Origin: Paeniglutamicibacter psychrophenolicus
Lineage (GTDB): Bacteria; Actinomycetota; Actinomycetes; Actinomycetales; Micrococcaceae
Length of the DNA: 64,000 nt
Assembly (NCBI RefSeq): GCF_030812255.1
Contig: NZ_JAUSSH010000005.1
Span: 124,001-188,000 of the forward strand
Reading direction: 5' to 3'
In this document: positions 27,356-35,984 of the stretch, piece after piece
Position numbering within the stretch: position 1 is the stretch's first letter
How the letters are laid out: each line of letters starts with the position of its first letter
Notes under the pieces: model-generated
What the model was told of the DNA's origin: nothing
The model's input: the letters and a program-made list of their open reading frames with translations, nothing else
The model's database searches: none
Program-made: the position numbers and the translations under genes

Positions 27356-29085
27356 AGGACGTCCTCGTCCGCGGCGCGGTGCGACCACGCGGCGAAGGAC
27401 TCGTCCTCGTCGCTGGAGGCCGAGTAGTTCTCCAGCACCCGCTCGATGTAGTCCGGCAGCTGGTCGGCGGTGATCCGCAGCCCGCGCACGGTGCGGCCCA
27501 GCCCGGCCTCGCCGCGTTCGGTCGAGGCCAGTCCCCCGCCCAGGTGCACCTGGAAGCCGGGGGCCTGCCCGCCGTGCCCATCGGGCACCAGCTGGCCCTT
27601 CAGGCCGATGTCGGCGGTCTGCACGCGGGCGCAGGAGTTCGGGCAGCCGTTCACGTGCAGGCTCAAGCTCGGCGGCAGGCGCACGGCGGACTTTTCGGCG
27701 AAGCGGGTCTCGAGCTCGGCGACCGCGGCGATCGCGGTGTCCTTGGTGTCGACGATCGCCAGCTTGCAGAACTCGATCCCGGTGCAGGCGATCGCGGAGC
27801 GGCGGAAGATGCTCGGGGCGGTGACCAGGCCCAGCGCGTCGAGTTCCGCCGCGGCGGCCTTCACCGAGGCGGCCGGGATGTCCAGCGCGAGCAGCTTCTG
27901 GTGCGGGGTGGTGCGCAGCCGCTTGGAGCCGTGGCGCTCGAGCAGGTCGGCCAGTTCCAGCAGCAACGTGCCGGAGAGCCGGCCGGCGGACGGGGAGGCG
28001 CCGATGTAGTAGCGCCCGTCGTTCTGCTCGTGGATCCCCACGTGGTCCCCGGGCGTCGTGGGCTTGGCCGGGGCCGGGCCGTCGGGCAGCGAGTAGCCCA
28101 GGTACTCGGTCTCCAGCACCTCGCGGAAGCGCGCCGGGCCCCAGTCGTTCATCAGGTACTTCAGCCGCGCCTTGTTGCGCAGCCGGCGGTAGCCGTAGTC
28201 GCGGAAGATCGAGACCACGCCCAGCCACACCTCGGCGGCGCGCTCCTCGGACACGAACGCGCCCAGGCGCTCGGCCAGCCGCGCGCTGGTGGACAGGCCG
28301 CCGCCGACCCACAGGTCGTAGCCGGGCCCGTGCTCGGGGTGGATGACCCCGACCAGGGAGATGTCGTTGATCTCGTGCACCACGTCCTGGGACGGGTGCC
28401 CGGTGATGGCGGTCTTGAACTTGCGCGGCAGGTTCGCCAGCTCCGGGTCGCCGATGAAGCGCTCGCGGATCTCCTGGATGGCGGGCGTCGGGTCCAGGAT
28501 CTCGTCCTTGGCGATGCCCGCGACCGGGGAACCGAGGATGACGCGCGGCACGTCCCCGCAGGCCTCGGTGGTGTCCAGGCCCACGGCCTCGAGCCGGCGC
28601 CAGATCTCCGGCACGTCCACGATGTCGACCCAGTGCAGCTGGATGTTCTGCCGGTCGGTGACGTCCGCACTGTCGCGGGCGAAGTCGCGGGAAATCTCCC
28701 CGATGGTGCGCAGCTGGTCGGTGGAAAGGGTACCGCCATCGATGCGCACGCGCATCATGAAGTAGCGGTCCTCGAGCTCATGCGGCTCCAGGGTGGCGGT
28801 GCGCCCTCCGTCGATGCCGGGCTTGCGCTGGGTGTAGAGGCCCCACCAGCGGAAGCGTCCGTGCAGGTCGGTGGGGTCGATGGAGTCGAAGCCGCCCTGG
28901 GCGTAGATGGTTTCGATGCGTTCGCGCACGTTGAGCCCGTTGTCGTCCGCCTTGACCGCCTCGTTGGCGTTCAGCGGGGCGGGCCCATCGATCTTCCACT
29001 GTCCGTGCGGCTTGGCCGCCGGGCGGGCCGGGCGGACTGGCCGGGCGGTGCCGGTGCTTGCCGGGGTGTCGGTTGCCTGTGTCAT
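27352..29085 (-). CDS. sir: Ferredoxin-dependent sulfite reductase
   Basis: This enzyme makes the six-electron reduction of sulfite to sulfide using siroheme and a [4Fe-4S] cluster. The 577-residue product has two ferrite-like repeats. The cluster cysteines are visible as ACTGIEFCK (about 433-441) and NGCPNSCAR (about 479-487). The N-terminal half contains DRQNIQLHWV and GDVPRVILGSPVAG. The monomeric form without a flavoprotein partner indicates ferredoxin as donor, matching fprA in the same run. There is no ribosome site before ATG 29085. A TAATGT hexamer ends 7 nt upstream, so the mRNA may be leaderless. Confidence 0.95.
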   Translation of the reverse strand: MTQATDTPASTGTARPVRPARPAAKPHGQWKIDGPAPLNANEAVKADDNGLNVRERIETIYAQGGFDSIDPTDLHGRFRWWGLYTQRKPGIDGGRTATLEPHELEDRYFMMRVRIDGGTLSTDQLRTIGEISRDFARDSADVTDRQNIQLHWVDIVDVPEIWRRLEAVGLDTTEACGDVPRVILGSPVAGIAKDEILDPTPAIQEIRERFIGDPELANLPRKFKTAITGHPSQDVVHEINDISLVGVIHPEHGPGYDLWVGGGLSTSARLAERLGAFVSEERAAEVWLGVVSIFRDYGYRRLRNKARLKYLMNDWGPARFREVLETEYLGYSLPDGPAPAKPTTPGDHVGIHEQNDGRYYIGASPSAGRLSGTLLLELADLLERHGSKRLRTTPHQKLLALDIPAASVKAAAAELDALGLVTAPSIFRRSAIACTGIEFCKLAIVDTKDTAIAAVAELETRFAEKSAVRLPPSLSLHVNGCPNSCARVQTADIGLKGQLVPDGHGGQAPGFQVHLGGGLASTERGEAGLGRTVRGLRITADQLPDYIERVLENYSASSDEDESFAAWSHRAADEDVL

Positions 29086-29092
29086 GGCTACG

Positions 29093-29132
29093 ACATTAGG
29101 GCGGGCCGGAGGCGGCCCGCCAGCGGCCTCCG
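29093..29132 (-). promoter_or_regulatory. Possible leaderless promoter and dyad upstream of sulfite reductase
   Basis: On the minus strand TAATGT (29098-29093) ends 7 nt before the ATG, the spacing expected if transcription begins at the start codon. Upstream, a 7-bp dyad CGGAGGC/GCCTCCG (29107-29113 and 29126-29132) lies where a sulfur regulator could bind, or it may be the terminator of the chelatase gene. Confidence 0.4.
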
Positions 29133-29162
29133 ACCCGAAACGTCATGCCGTAACGCGGCGAC

Positions 29163-29900
29163 CTATTCGGTGCCGGAGGGCCCCTTCGCTAGCGCTTCGG
29201 CGAGTCTTCCGGCGACACATTTCGCGATTGTGACGCCCGGCAACAGCGCCGCCGTCACCTGGTCGGCGCCGGCTCCGGCCAGCCGGTCGTGGAAGAATCC
29301 GGGGGCCAGCAGGAAGGCGGCGACGCCCACTCGCTTGGCGCCTGCGGCACGTGCCGCAGCCACCGCGTCGGGCACCGACGGAGCGGCGGCGGAGCAATAG
29401 GCCACCGCTACCTCCTGGCCCAGTTCCTCGGCCAGTGCCGCGGCCATCCGGGCCGCCTGCCGCTGCCCGGCCTCGAGGCGGGTTCCGGCGGCGGCCAGCA
29501 CCACCGCGTCCCCGGGGCGGTGTCCGGACTCGGCCAGCCGCGCCGCCAGCACCCCGGCCAGGCGCGGGTCGGGGCCAATGGGGCCGGACACGATGGTGTG
29601 CGGCCGGGCGGCCGCCGCCTCGGCGATGTCCACCGAGGTGTGGAACCCCTCGGAGAGCAGCAGGGGTGCGACGATGGCTGCCTCGCCGGGCGGCAGGGCG
29701 GCGAGCACCGATTCCAGCCGGGGTTCCTGCACGTCGACGTAGGCCTCGTGGACCACCGCGTCGATGCCGTCTGCGGAAAGCACGGCGGCCAGGTCCCCGC
29801 GCAGCCCGTTCACGAGCCGGCGGCCTTCGGGGTTGTCGGTGCCGTGGGCGCAGGCCACGACGTGCAGCGGCCGTTTCCCGCCGCCGGCGGCCGGGTTCAC
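29163..29900 (-). CDS. Sirohydrochlorin ferrochelatase (CbiX-like)
   Basis: This protein probably inserts iron into sirohydrochlorin, the last step of siroheme synthesis. The 245-residue product has two CbiX-like halves. The first begins VVACAHGTDNPEGR with the metal-binding histidine, then has APLLLSEGFHTSVDI; the second has AAFLLAPGFFHDRLA. GTG at 29900 overlaps the upstream SDR stop by 4 nt (GTGA). Lying just upstream of sulfite reductase and in the same run as the CysG-like synthase, it completes siroheme supply. A cobalt role in B12 synthesis is the main alternative but has no support nearby. Confidence 0.9.
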   Translation of the reverse strand: MNPAAGGGKRPLHVVACAHGTDNPEGRRLVNGLRGDLAAVLSADGIDAVVHEAYVDVQEPRLESVLAALPPGEAAIVAPLLLSEGFHTSVDIAEAAAARPHTIVSGPIGPDPRLAGVLAARLAESGHRPGDAVVLAAAGTRLEAGQRQAARMAAALAEELGQEVAVAYCSAAAPSVPDAVAAARAAGAKRVGVAAFLLAPGFFHDRLAGAGADQVTAALLPGVTIAKCVAGRLAEALAKGPSGTE

Positions 29901-30667
29901 GCCAGGCCGCGGATCAGCTTGTGGGCAGCGGCCTGCGCGACGGGGCGGACAACGATCTCGTCGAGGTTCACGTGGTGCGGGGCGTTGACGGCGTAGGAGA
30001 CGATGTCGGCCACGTCCCCGGCGGTCAGCGGCTTGGCCACCCCGGCGTAGGGCTTTTGGGCCAACTCGCGGTCCCCGCCCATCCGGCGCAGGGCGAATTC
30101 CTCGGTCTGCACCAGGCCGGGCAGCACCTCGATGACCCGGATGTTGTGCTCGACTTCCTCCAGCCGCAGGGCCTGGGTGAGCGCGCGCTGTGCGGCCTTC
30201 GCGGCGTTGTAGCCGGATCCTCCCTCGTAGCTGACCAGCCCGGCGGTCGAGGTCAGGTTGAGCACGGTGCCCTCGCCGTGGGTGCGGAGCATCGGCAGGA
30301 AGGCGCGGGTGATCTTCATGGTGCCCATGACGTTGGCCTGGAGCATGAAGTCCCAGTCCTCGTTCTTGGCCTCGGCCAGGTAATCGGCGCCGCGGGCGCC
30401 GCCGGCGATGTTGACCAGGGTGTCGATGCCGCCGCCGGCCTCGACGGCGGCCAGCAGCGCCGCGACCTGGGCGTCGTCGGTGATGTCGGCGGCGACGGGG
30501 ATCGCACCGGTCTCCTGCGCGAGCTTCGCCAGCCGGTCGGCGCGGCGGGCCACGGCGAAGACCTTCCATCCGGCCGCGGCCAGGGTGCGCGCGGTGGCCT
30601 CCCCTATTCCGCTGGAGGCTCCGGTGACGACGGCTGCATGCTGGGGGTGTGGATTCGTTGGCAACAT
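29897..30667 (-). CDS. Short-chain dehydrogenase/reductase
   Basis: This is an NAD(P)-dependent SDR of 256 residues. The cofactor motif is TGASSGIG at 15-22 and the catalytic Ser-Tyr-Lys is visible as TSTAGL and YNAAKAA. The sequence is like the YdfG/serine 3-dehydrogenase group, but the substrate is unknown. ATG at 30667 has AGGA 7 nt upstream; an in-frame TTG at 30673 is less likely. It overlaps the chelatase gene by 4 nt and may be cotranscribed with the sulfur genes without an evident biochemical link. Confidence 0.9.
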   Translation of the reverse strand: MLPTNPHPQHAAVVTGASSGIGEATARTLAAAGWKVFAVARRADRLAKLAQETGAIPVAADITDDAQVAALLAAVEAGGGIDTLVNIAGGARGADYLAEAKNEDWDFMLQANVMGTMKITRAFLPMLRTHGEGTVLNLTSTAGLVSYEGGSGYNAAKAAQRALTQALRLEEVEHNIRVIEVLPGLVQTEEFALRRMGGDRELAQKPYAGVAKPLTAGDVADIVSYAVNAPHHVNLDEIVVRPVAQAAAHKLIRGLA

Positions 30668-30759
30668 GGACAAATCCTAACCAGCGGGGGCACCTGCCCC
30701 CAACCACGATGTCGTTTCATGGCTCCGGGGCCCACCGCATGGCGGCAAGGGCCACGGTC

Positions 30760-31125
30760 TCAGGATTCCTGCTGCACCTCGGTCAGGAAATCGAAGAGCA
30801 CCACCGCTTGGTTGTGCACGGTGTCGCGGGCTCCGTAGACCAGCACGACGTCGTCTTCCTTCCGGGCGATCTCCAGCAGCCGCTCGGCACCCTCGGCGGC
30901 GGATCCCACCTCCAGCTCCTGGCGGTAGTGGTCGCTGAACTCGGTGAACCGCTCGGCCTTGTGGCGGAAGGCCACGCGCAGCTGGGGCGAGGGGGCCACG
31001 TCCTTGGCCCAGTCGTCGATCGCCGCTCGTTCCTTGCTCAGTCCCCGCGGCCAGAGCCGGTCCACCAGGACCCGGTAGCCGCCGTCGGCAGGTTCGTACG
31101 CACGCAACAATCGAAAACTTCCCAT
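30760..31125 (-). CDS. DUF488 family protein (YeaO-like)
   Basis: This small soluble protein of 121 residues has the DUF488 pattern VDRLWPRGLSKERA, DWAKDVAPS, LRVAFRHKAERFTEF and YRQELEV. The role of the family is not established. ATG at 31125 begins 19 nt after the stop of the ROK regulator gene on the same strand, so it may be read from the same message. No membrane segment, signal peptide or metal motif is seen. Confidence 0.88.
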   Translation of the reverse strand: MGSFRLLRAYEPADGGYRVLVDRLWPRGLSKERAAIDDWAKDVAPSPQLRVAFRHKAERFTEFSDHYRQELEVGSAAEGAERLLEIARKEDDVVLVYGARDTVHNQAVVLFDFLTEVQQES

Positions 31126-31144
31126 GCCTCAATTTTAGGCCTGT

Positions 31145-32392
31145 TTAGGCACTTCTTCCAGAGGAACGGCGTCTCTCGGCTTCGGCAGTGGATCCCTGGG
31201 TGAAGGCGTATTTTTGGATGGCAACCGCGGCCGCACCGGTGGCCCACTGGTCGAACTCCGGGGACAGGACCGCAATGCGCACCTCTGAGGCCTCGGGGTC
31301 CCGGTCCGCGGCCAACGCGGCGCGCACGGACTGCTCGTACCTGTTGAACAGCTCGATGCCTTCCCCACCCAGCACCACCACATTTACCATGGTCAGGTTC
31401 GCGGCGGCGGCAAGGAAACGCCCCAGTGCCAGCGCGGCGGCCTGAAGTACCGACTGGGCCACCTTGTTGCCCGCAGCGGCAAGCTCGAAGGCCTCCCCGT
31501 AGCCGACCTCGCGAAGCAGTGCAGTGGAAATCTGCGCACAGATGCTGGGAATCGTGAGCATCGCCGTGGAACAGCCGCGGTGGCCCTCCAGACACAGGGG
31601 TCCGTTCGGGTCGAGGGGGAAATGTCCGCCCAGCCCCAAACCCGTATCCCGGCCGCGCATTACCTGCTGGTGGATGGCCAACCCGTAGCCGACGCCCGCG
31701 CCAACGGTGACAACCGCAAAATCCGCTGCCTCGCGGCCCACGCCAAACCACTGCTCGGCGGCAACCAATGCCGTCACGTCGTTTTCGACCAACACCGGCA
31801 GCCCGGTGCGCTCTTGCAGCAGTTCGCCTAGCGGGACATTGCGCCAGCCCAGGAATGGGGCCCGTGCGATGACCGTTCCGTTGGAGACCTGGCCACCGAT
31901 GGAAATGCCCACCCCCGAGAGCGGCCGACCGCCCAGCTCCCGGAGATCCCCAATCAGCCCCACCAAGACCTCAAGCACGTCCGCTACATCCCGGCTCGGC
32001 AGCTCGCGCGCGGCGCTGGCCCGGGACTTGGCACGCAGGTCGGTGAGCACCCCCTGTGCCATCTGGCCGGTGATCTTGATGCCGACAAAAAAGCTGGATT
32101 CCTGCCGTATATCGAGCAGCCGCACGGGGCGCCCCACGCTTCCGTCCAAGACCAGGTCGCTTTCGCCCACAATTCCCGCATCCAGCAGCGGCTTGCTCAG
32201 CCGGGTCAGGCTGGCGGCACTGAGCTTCAGCCGCTGGGAGAGTTCACCGCGTGAACTGGGCCCATGAATCAAAATGGCCCGCGCCACTTCCAGCTCCGGT
32301 TCACTGAGCAGCGGCACCTTTGCGGCAGACGGCGCAGGAGTGCCGCAGCGCTTGGAGAATGACTCACCGCTTGTCGTGGCTTCGATTGACAT
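31145..32392 (-). CDS. ROK family transcriptional regulator
   Basis: This is a sugar-responsive repressor of 415 residues. An N-terminal winged helix-turn-helix (about 33-78, EPELEVARAILIHG... LSKPLLDAG) precedes a ROK sugar-kinase-like domain. The usual ROK zinc motif, with a CxC pair and GCxE, is degenerate here (GHFPLDPNGPLCLEGHRGCST). One cysteine and the terminal glutamate are replaced, so zinc binding or kinase activity is doubtful. It is divergent from the alpha-galactosidase operon, which it most likely represses. There is no ribosome site; TAAACT ends 6 nt before the ATG, suggesting a leaderless message. Confidence 0.92.
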   Translation of the reverse strand: MSIEATTSGESFSKRCGTPAPSAAKVPLLSEPELEVARAILIHGPSSRGELSQRLKLSAASLTRLSKPLLDAGIVGESDLVLDGSVGRPVRLLDIRQESSFFVGIKITGQMAQGVLTDLRAKSRASAARELPSRDVADVLEVLVGLIGDLRELGGRPLSGVGISIGGQVSNGTVIARAPFLGWRNVPLGELLQERTGLPVLVENDVTALVAAEQWFGVGREAADFAVVTVGAGVGYGLAIHQQVMRGRDTGLGLGGHFPLDPNGPLCLEGHRGCSTAMLTIPSICAQISTALLREVGYGEAFELAAAGNKVAQSVLQAAALALGRFLAAAANLTMVNVVVLGGEGIELFNRYEQSVRAALAADRDPEASEVRIAVLSPEFDQWATGAAAVAIQKYAFTQGSTAEAERRRSSGRSA

Positions 32393-32529
32393 GCGATCAG
32401 TTTATTTCATTTCGGTCATAAATATCGACCCAACCCGCCACAGATGAGCAGAAAGGCCAGCCACAAGGTCCCCACCCATTGTGGATGTGGCGCTTGACAC
32501 ACTCATTAGTTTTGGAGTAAAAATATTCA
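32393..32529. promoter_or_regulatory. Divergent promoter region, ROK regulator / alpha-galactoside operon
   Basis: Plus strand: consensus TTGACA (32494-32499), 18 bp, TAAAAA (32518-32523), with start expected at or near the ATG at 32530. Minus strand: TAAACT (32404-32399) sits 6 nt before the regulator ATG. A dyad CCACAA/TTGTGG (32461-32466 and 32479-32484) just upstream of the -35 is a candidate ROK operator. Confidence 0.6.
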
Positions 32530-34677
32530 ATGACCTCAACAGCCCACCCCATCGCGCCATACCACCAGCTGCACCGCGGCGGTACCTCCGTTCTCATCGA
32601 TGCAACCACCCCGGGGTTTCCAACGATCATCCATTGGGGCCCGGACACCGGCGAGCTCGATGAGAGCGAAATGCGGGATCTGGCGAGCGCGGCACGCCCG
32701 CAGCGCGTTTCTGGAGGGATCGACGAACCTGCCCGATTGGACATATTCCCGCAGGAACGTTTCGGATGGCAGCAGGGCCCGGCGCTCGAAGGACACCGTA
32801 CCTCCCGTTCGTGGTCCACCGCATTGGCCACCAGCGGCATTCGGTCAGACCAACATTCCCTGACCATCAGTGCCGCCGACCCAGTGGCCGGCCTCGAACT
32901 CGTTACCGAGCTTCGGCTCAGTGCCAACGGGGTGTTCTCCCAGCGGCACACCCTAAAGAACTCCGGCCCAGGAGCCTACCTGGTCAACAGGCTCGCGACC
33001 GTGTTCCCCCTGCCGCACACCGCAACCACTATCCAGGACAGCACCGGCCGCCATCTCAAGGAACGCAGCGCCCAGCGCCGCCCCCTGACGGTCGGCTCGC
33101 ATGTGCGCGAATCCCGGCGAGGCCGCCCCGGCGCCGACGCCAGCCTTCTCATGCTCGTTGGAGAGGCGCATTTCGGACACCGCAAGGGTCTGGTCCACGG
33201 CGTTCATCTGGCCTGGAGCGGCAACCACAAACTGAGCGCCGAACGGACCATCACTTCAGACAACTTCATCACCGCCGGGGAATTGCTGCTGCCAGGGGAA
33301 CTGAACCTGGAACCGGGCTCCAGCTACAGCACCCCATGGGCCCTCGGCTCCTGGGGGCATGGAACCGACCAGCTGTCGGCCCGCTTCCACCGAGACCTGC
33401 GGGCTCGGCCGCAGCACCCCCGCAAGCCGCGGCCCGTCACCCTCAACACGTGGGAAGCGGTGTACTTCGACCACGACCTGCAGACCCTCAAGGAACTGGC
33501 CGACAGGGCCGCCACCGTGGGGGTCGAACGCTTCGTGCTCGACGACGGCTGGTTCAATGGTCGCCGCGACGACACCGCCGGACTCGGCGACTGGTTTGTC
33601 GACCCGGGCATCTGGCCGGGGGGCCTGTCCCCGCTTACCGACCATGTGACGGGGCTTGGCATGGAATTTGGCCTGTGGTTCGAGCCCGAAATGGTCAATC
33701 CGGACAGCGATCTGGCACGCAGCCATCCCGACTGGATCCTGCAGGATGCCGGCCGCTGGCCGGTGGCCGCGCGCCAGCAGCAGGTCCTCAACCTTTCACA
33801 TCCCGATTGCTACGCCTACCTCCTGGAACGCATCGACAGCCTGCTCACGCAGTACCCCATCGGCTACATCAAATGGGACCACAACCGCGACCTGCTCGAG
33901 GCATCCCACGCGCACAGCGGAACCGCCGCGGTCCGCGAAACCACGCTTGCGCTCTACCGGCTGCTCGCCGAACTCAAAGCCCGGCACCCGGGACTTGAAA
34001 TCGAAAGCTGCGCATCCGGCGGCGCCCGCGTCGACCTCGGCATCCTCGAACACACCGACCGCATCTGGACCTCCGACTGCATCGATCCGATCGAGCGCCT
34101 GGACAACCAGGAAAACACCAACCTGCTGATCCCCTACGAACTCATGGGTGCCCACATCGGCGGGCCCCGCTCCCACTCCACCGGGCGCAGGCACGACCTG
34201 GGCTTCATGGCACGCACCGCGATCTTCGGCCATTTTGGTATCGAATGGAACATCGCCCGGATCGACGATTCCCTGGGCACCGAGCTCGCACAGTGGGTGG
34301 ACTTTCACAAGGAAAACCGCGCACTGTTCCACAGCGGGGACAGCGTCCACGCGGATCATCCCGACACCGCCATCGACATCCGCGGTGTGGTTGCCGCCGA
34401 TGCCACGCGTGCCGTCTTCGCCTTCACACTGCGCGAGGCCTCGCTCACCTACCCGGCCGGACGTTTCACCCTGCCGGGATTGAACCCCGAGGCCAGGTAT
34501 CGGGTGCGACTGAGCGAACCGCTGAACGATGCGGTGGGCAATGGCCAGTCCACGCTTTCCTGGACGCAAACCCCGCACGTCCTCAGCGGTGCCACCCTTG
34601 GAACGATGGGCCTGCAGTCCCCCGTCCTGTTCCCCGAGCAATCGGTACTGATCATGCTTGACCGGACCGATGGCTAA
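32530..34677 (+). CDS. aga: Alpha-galactosidase, GH36
   Basis: This enzyme releases terminal alpha-galactose from melibiose and raffinose-family sugars. The 715-residue, apparently intracellular protein (no signal peptide) has the GH36 barrel motifs FVLDDGWFNGRRDD and GLWFEPEMVNPDSD. The nucleophile is D450 in KWDHNRD, and the acid/base residue D516 lies in SDCID; ESCASGGARVD lies between. ATG at 32530 is very close to the predicted transcription start; GGAG lies 12 nt upstream, an over-long spacing. It is first in the operon with a sugar importer, so uptake of intact oligosaccharide followed by cytoplasmic hydrolysis is implied. Confidence 0.96.
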   Translation: MTSTAHPIAPYHQLHRGGTSVLIDATTPGFPTIIHWGPDTGELDESEMRDLASAARPQRVSGGIDEPARLDIFPQERFGWQQGPALEGHRTSRSWSTALATSGIRSDQHSLTISAADPVAGLELVTELRLSANGVFSQRHTLKNSGPGAYLVNRLATVFPLPHTATTIQDSTGRHLKERSAQRRPLTVGSHVRESRRGRPGADASLLMLVGEAHFGHRKGLVHGVHLAWSGNHKLSAERTITSDNFITAGELLLPGELNLEPGSSYSTPWALGSWGHGTDQLSARFHRDLRARPQHPRKPRPVTLNTWEAVYFDHDLQTLKELADRAATVGVERFVLDDGWFNGRRDDTAGLGDWFVDPGIWPGGLSPLTDHVTGLGMEFGLWFEPEMVNPDSDLARSHPDWILQDAGRWPVAARQQQVLNLSHPDCYAYLLERIDSLLTQYPIGYIKWDHNRDLLEASHAHSGTAAVRETTLALYRLLAELKARHPGLEIESCASGGARVDLGILEHTDRIWTSDCIDPIERLDNQENTNLLIPYELMGAHIGGPRSHSTGRRHDLGFMARTAIFGHFGIEWNIARIDDSLGTELAQWVDFHKENRALFHSGDSVHADHPDTAIDIRGVVAADATRAVFAFTLREASLTYPAGRFTLPGLNPEARYRVRLSEPLNDAVGNGQSTLSWTQTPHVLSGATLGTMGLQSPVLFPEQSVLIMLDRTDG

Positions 34678-34686
34678 GGAGCAACC

Positions 34687-35982
34687 GTGAACACCAAAAA
34701 AACCCGCTCGAATACATGGCGACGCGTCGCCGGCGCCTGCCTGACGGTGGCGCTTGGAACCTCCCTGGCTGCCTGCGCCCCGGCAGACGAGGGCCGCGTG
34801 ACGCTGGACTTCTTCCAGTTCAAACCCGAGGCCGTCACCGAATTCCAGGCCCTGGTCGCCGAATTCGAGACACGGAACCCGGATGTCGACGTGGTCATCA
34901 ATGCCGTTCCCGACCCGGACACTGCCATCCGCACCCTGCTCGTCAAGGGCAAAACCCCCGACGTGCTCACGCTCAACGGCAACGGGAATTTCGCGGACCT
35001 GGCTGCGTCCTGCGTATTTGCGGACCTTTCGGCATTTCCCTCAGCCTCCCGAGTCAAACCCGAGGTCCAGGATATCCTCAACTCCTTGGGAACCTGCCAC
35101 GGCAGCGAGACCAACGGCCTGCCCTTTGCAAACAACGCCAGCGCGATCCTTTACAACCCCGACATCTTCGCCGAATACAACGTCGAGGTTCCGAGTACCT
35201 GGGATGAGCTCATTGCCGCGGCGGAAACCTTCAAGGACAACGGGGTGGCGCCATTCCACCTGACGCTCAAGGATGCATGGACTGTCCTGCCCACCTATGT
35301 GAACCTTGCCGGAAATCTCAAACCGGCAGGATTCTTGGAAGACATCCGCTCAGCCTCGTGGAACCCGCAGACCGGGACACACGGTTTCGCAGCAGACGGG
35401 ACGGAGGCCGCCGAGAAGCTCAAGCAGCTCTTCGGCTACCGCCAGCCCGGTGCCGACAGCGACGGCTACAACGACGGGAACGCCGCCTTCGCCGCGGGAA
35501 AATCGGCCATGTACCTTCAGGGCAGCTTCGCGATTCCCGCTATCAGGGCCGCAAACCCCGAGGCAAGGATCGCGTCGTTCCCCTACCCGACCACCAACGA
35601 CCCGGCCGAAACAACCCTGGTCACGGGCGTCGACGTCACGCTTGCGATGGGACGAGACACCAAGCATCCGAAGGAGGCGGCGGCATTCATCGAGTTCCTG
35701 ATGAGCAGCGAGGCGATGAAAAAGTACGCCGAGGCGCAATCCGCTCTCGTGCCGCTCAAGGATACCGGGCCCACAACGGATCCAGCCCTGGCCGGAGTCC
35801 AGGACATTTTCGAGGAGGGCAGGGTGATCGGCTACTTCGACCACCAGATCCCCACCAGCATTCCGTTCACTGCAATGTTGCAGCAGTTCATGCTTGACGG
35901 CGACACCGCTGCGTTCCTCGACCGGGCAGACCGCGAATTTGCGAAGGCCGCCGCCCGCACCTCAACGAAGAAAGGGGAATGA
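34687..35982 (+). CDS. Sugar ABC transporter substrate-binding lipoprotein
   Basis: This is an extracellular solute-binding protein (family 1) of 431 residues. The signal peptide ends in the lipobox LAAC with cysteine C30, so the mature protein is lipid-anchored. The body has FFQFKPEAVTEFQALV, TPDVLTLNGNGNFADL and LPFANNASAILYNPDIF, typical of oligosaccharide-binding proteins. The start is GTG at 34687 with AAGGAG 6 nt upstream, 9 nt after the alpha-galactosidase stop. Context suggests alpha-galactosides (raffinose, stachyose, melibiose) as ligands. Confidence 0.95.
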   Translation: MNTKKTRSNTWRRVAGACLTVALGTSLAACAPADEGRVTLDFFQFKPEAVTEFQALVAEFETRNPDVDVVINAVPDPDTAIRTLLVKGKTPDVLTLNGNGNFADLAASCVFADLSAFPSASRVKPEVQDILNSLGTCHGSETNGLPFANNASAILYNPDIFAEYNVEVPSTWDELIAAAETFKDNGVAPFHLTLKDAWTVLPTYVNLAGNLKPAGFLEDIRSASWNPQTGTHGFAADGTEAAEKLKQLFGYRQPGADSDGYNDGNAAFAAGKSAMYLQGSFAIPAIRAANPEARIASFPYPTTNDPAETTLVTGVDVTLAMGRDTKHPKEAAAFIEFLMSSEAMKKYAEAQSALVPLKDTGPTTDPALAGVQDIFEEGRVIGYFDHQIPTSIPFTAMLQQFMLDGDTAAFLDRADREFAKAAARTSTKKGE

Positions 35983-35984
35983 CC

